A stretch of DNA of 7,347 bases from SMAG-U1939 sp035763125 (GTDB lineage Bacteria > Chloroflexota > Ktedonobacteria > Ktedonobacterales > JADMIN01): positions 1 to 7,347 of the forward strand of contig DASUBU010000069.1 in assembly GCA_035763125.1 (NCBI GenBank). Reading direction: 5' to 3'. Numbering within the stretch: position 1 is the first letter of the stretch; every line of letters begins with the position of its first letter. This document shows, one piece after another, positions 6,695 through 7,347 of this stretch. Position numbers and translations under genes: made by a program. The notes under the pieces were generated by a model. It was given only the letters and a program-made list of their open reading frames with translations. It was not told the DNA's origin and searched no databases.

Positions 6695-6722
6695 CACCTG
6701 ACCGCTCGCGGCGCGACAGGTG
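6695..6722. repeat. Inverted repeat CACCTG-N16-CAGGTG, possible operator
   Basis: CACCTG (6695-6700) and CAGGTG (6717-6722) are perfect inverted half-sites. They begin 4 nt past the candidate -10 box, where a bound repressor would block the MFS promoter. Centre-to-centre distance is 22 bp, about two helical turns, which suits a dimer on one DNA face. No regulator gene is present in the window. Confidence 0.25.
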
Positions 6723-6727
6723 AATCC

Positions 6728-6755
6728 GGCGCCGCTTCGCGTCGGTGTTGGCGCC
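6728..6755 (+). repeat. Paired GGCGCC sites next to the MFS ribosome binding site
   Basis: GGCGCC occurs at 6728-6733 and 6750-6755. Each is self-complementary, so the two can pair as a 6-bp stem with a 16-nt loop directly abutting the TGGAGG site at 6756. Such a leader hairpin could influence translation, but GGCGCC is expected often in this base composition. Confidence 0.18.
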
Positions 6756-6761
6756 TGGAGG
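6756..6761 (+). promoter_or_regulatory. Ribosome binding site of the MFS gene
   Basis: TGGAGG lies 5 nt before ATG 6767. It identifies the start of the gene running off the right edge and argues against the overlapping frame at 6745-7134. Confidence 0.75.
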
Positions 6762-6766
6762 TTGGC

Positions 6767-7347
6767 ATGCGGCTGCGCTACTGGAAGGTGCTGCTCGTCG
6801 CGTTCTTCTGCGGCTGGATCTTCATGTACGCCGACCGCACCGTGCTGTCGCCGGTTCTGGGCAGCATCGGCGCGGAGTGGGACCTGAACCGCGGCCAGCT
6901 CGGGCTGATCTCATCGCTGTTTTTTCTCACCTACGCTGGCTTGCAGATTCCGACCGGTCTGCTCGCCGATCGCTTCGGGCGCAAGATGCTGCTGGTGCCG
7001 GGCTACGCGCTCTTCGGGCTGACGACGCTGCTGAGCGCGTTCGCTCCCGGATACGGGGTATTCCTGCTGCTGGCCGCGCTGACGGGCATCGGCGAAGGGA
7101 CCTACTACCCAACGCAATTCTCGCTTTCGAGTGAGGCGCTACCGGCGCGCGTGCGGGGCTTTGGGTCGGCGATCATCAATAGCGGGCAGGCGTTTGGTGT
7201 CTCGTTGGGACTGATCCTGTCCGGCTACGTGGCGTTCTCTCTCAACCAGGGCTGGCGGGCGTCGTTTGTGGTGATGGGCGCGGGCACGCTGGTAGTCGCT
7301 GCGGCGCTGTGGCTGCTGGTGCGCGAGAGGCCTCCGCACGAGGAGGA
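6767..7347 (+). CDS. Major facilitator superfamily transporter, N-terminal half (cut by window edge)
   Basis: 193 codons are visible and the frame is still open at the right edge, so this is the first half of a permease of about 400 residues. Six hydrophobic segments are seen, roughly at 7-27, 46-66, 74-93, 97-116, 134-154 and 166-186. The MFS motif A lies between segments 2 and 3 as GLLADRFGRK (64-73). YADRTVLSPV (21-30) at the end of the first segment and the segment 4 sequence GIGEGTYYPTQ (107-117) followed by LPARVRG (125-131) resemble the anion:cation symporter branch (hexuronate, phthalate and other organic acids). The protein should be an inner-membrane secondary transporter driven by an ion gradient. 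It is divergent from the amidase gene, with 170 bp between starts. Superfamily is secure; the ACS subfamily and any organic-anion substrate are inference. Confidence 0.92.
   Translation, partial: MRLRYWKVLLVAFFCGWIFMYADRTVLSPVLGSIGAEWDLNRGQLGLISSLFFLTYAGLQIPTGLLADRFGRKMLLVPGYALFGLTTLLSAFAPGYGVFLLLAALTGIGEGTYYPTQFSLSSEALPARVRGFGSAIINSGQAFGVSLGLILSGYVAFSLNQGWRASFVVMGAGTLVVAAALWLLVRERPPHEE

Noticed and set aside
6745..7134. Frame overlapping the start of the MFS gene
   Set aside because: The frame beginning at 6767 has the ribosome binding site, six hydrophobic segments and MFS motif A; this one has none.
1..7347. CRISPR, tRNA, rRNA, insertion sequence or prophage signatures
   Set aside because: No regularly spaced repeats, cloverleaf, terminal inverted repeats, transposase or integrase motifs were seen on either strand.

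Overview
This is a GC-rich bacterial chromosome segment, about two-thirds G+C by eye, with strong G/C bias at third codon positions. It carries four complete genes and one gene cut by the right edge. A lipobox signal peptide and Shine-Dalgarno-like sites before every gene show it is bacterial. The gene style (a COG1112-type helicase with a nuclease tail, a small Thr/Ser/Pro/Asn-linked lipoprotein, TAnnAT-like -10 boxes in otherwise GC-rich spacers) would suit Chloroflexota or another GC-rich phylum, but no marker gene settles this. I saw no rRNA, tRNA, CRISPR array, transposase or integrase.

Layout. Positions 62-3247 (+) encode a 1061-residue superfamily 1 helicase of the DNA2/NAM7/Upf1-like group, with a C-terminal Vsr/DUF559-like nuclease-fold domain whose expected catalytic Glu is Ala. 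A 9-bp hairpin spans its stop codon. Positions 3248-3540 hold no convincing gene but are unusually dense in inverted repeats, some mutually exclusive, ahead of a GTG-started gene. That gene, 3541-4620 (+), encodes a DmpA-type (peptidase family S58) self-processing aminopeptidase/esterase. Positions 4689-5135 (+) encode a small lipoprotein with a cupredoxin-like domain that lacks copper ligands. It converges on an amidase-signature hydrolase at 5151-6596 (-), with a 9-bp hairpin in the junction. A 170-bp divergent regulatory region (6597-6766) separates the amidase from an MFS transporter (6767 to the right edge, +).

How the genes may work together. The DmpA-type peptidase, the amidase and the MFS permease would fit uptake and hydrolysis of small amides, peptides or esters. 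This is inferred from neighbourhood only; no regulator or substrate-specific gene is present. The helicase points 5' to the peptidase but is separated from it by 293 bp and a candidate terminator, so it is probably a separate unit. No complete novel multi-gene system is evident. The points most worth following are the altered helicase nuclease tail, the structured spacer at 3333-3464, and the copper-less cupredoxin-like lipoprotein.
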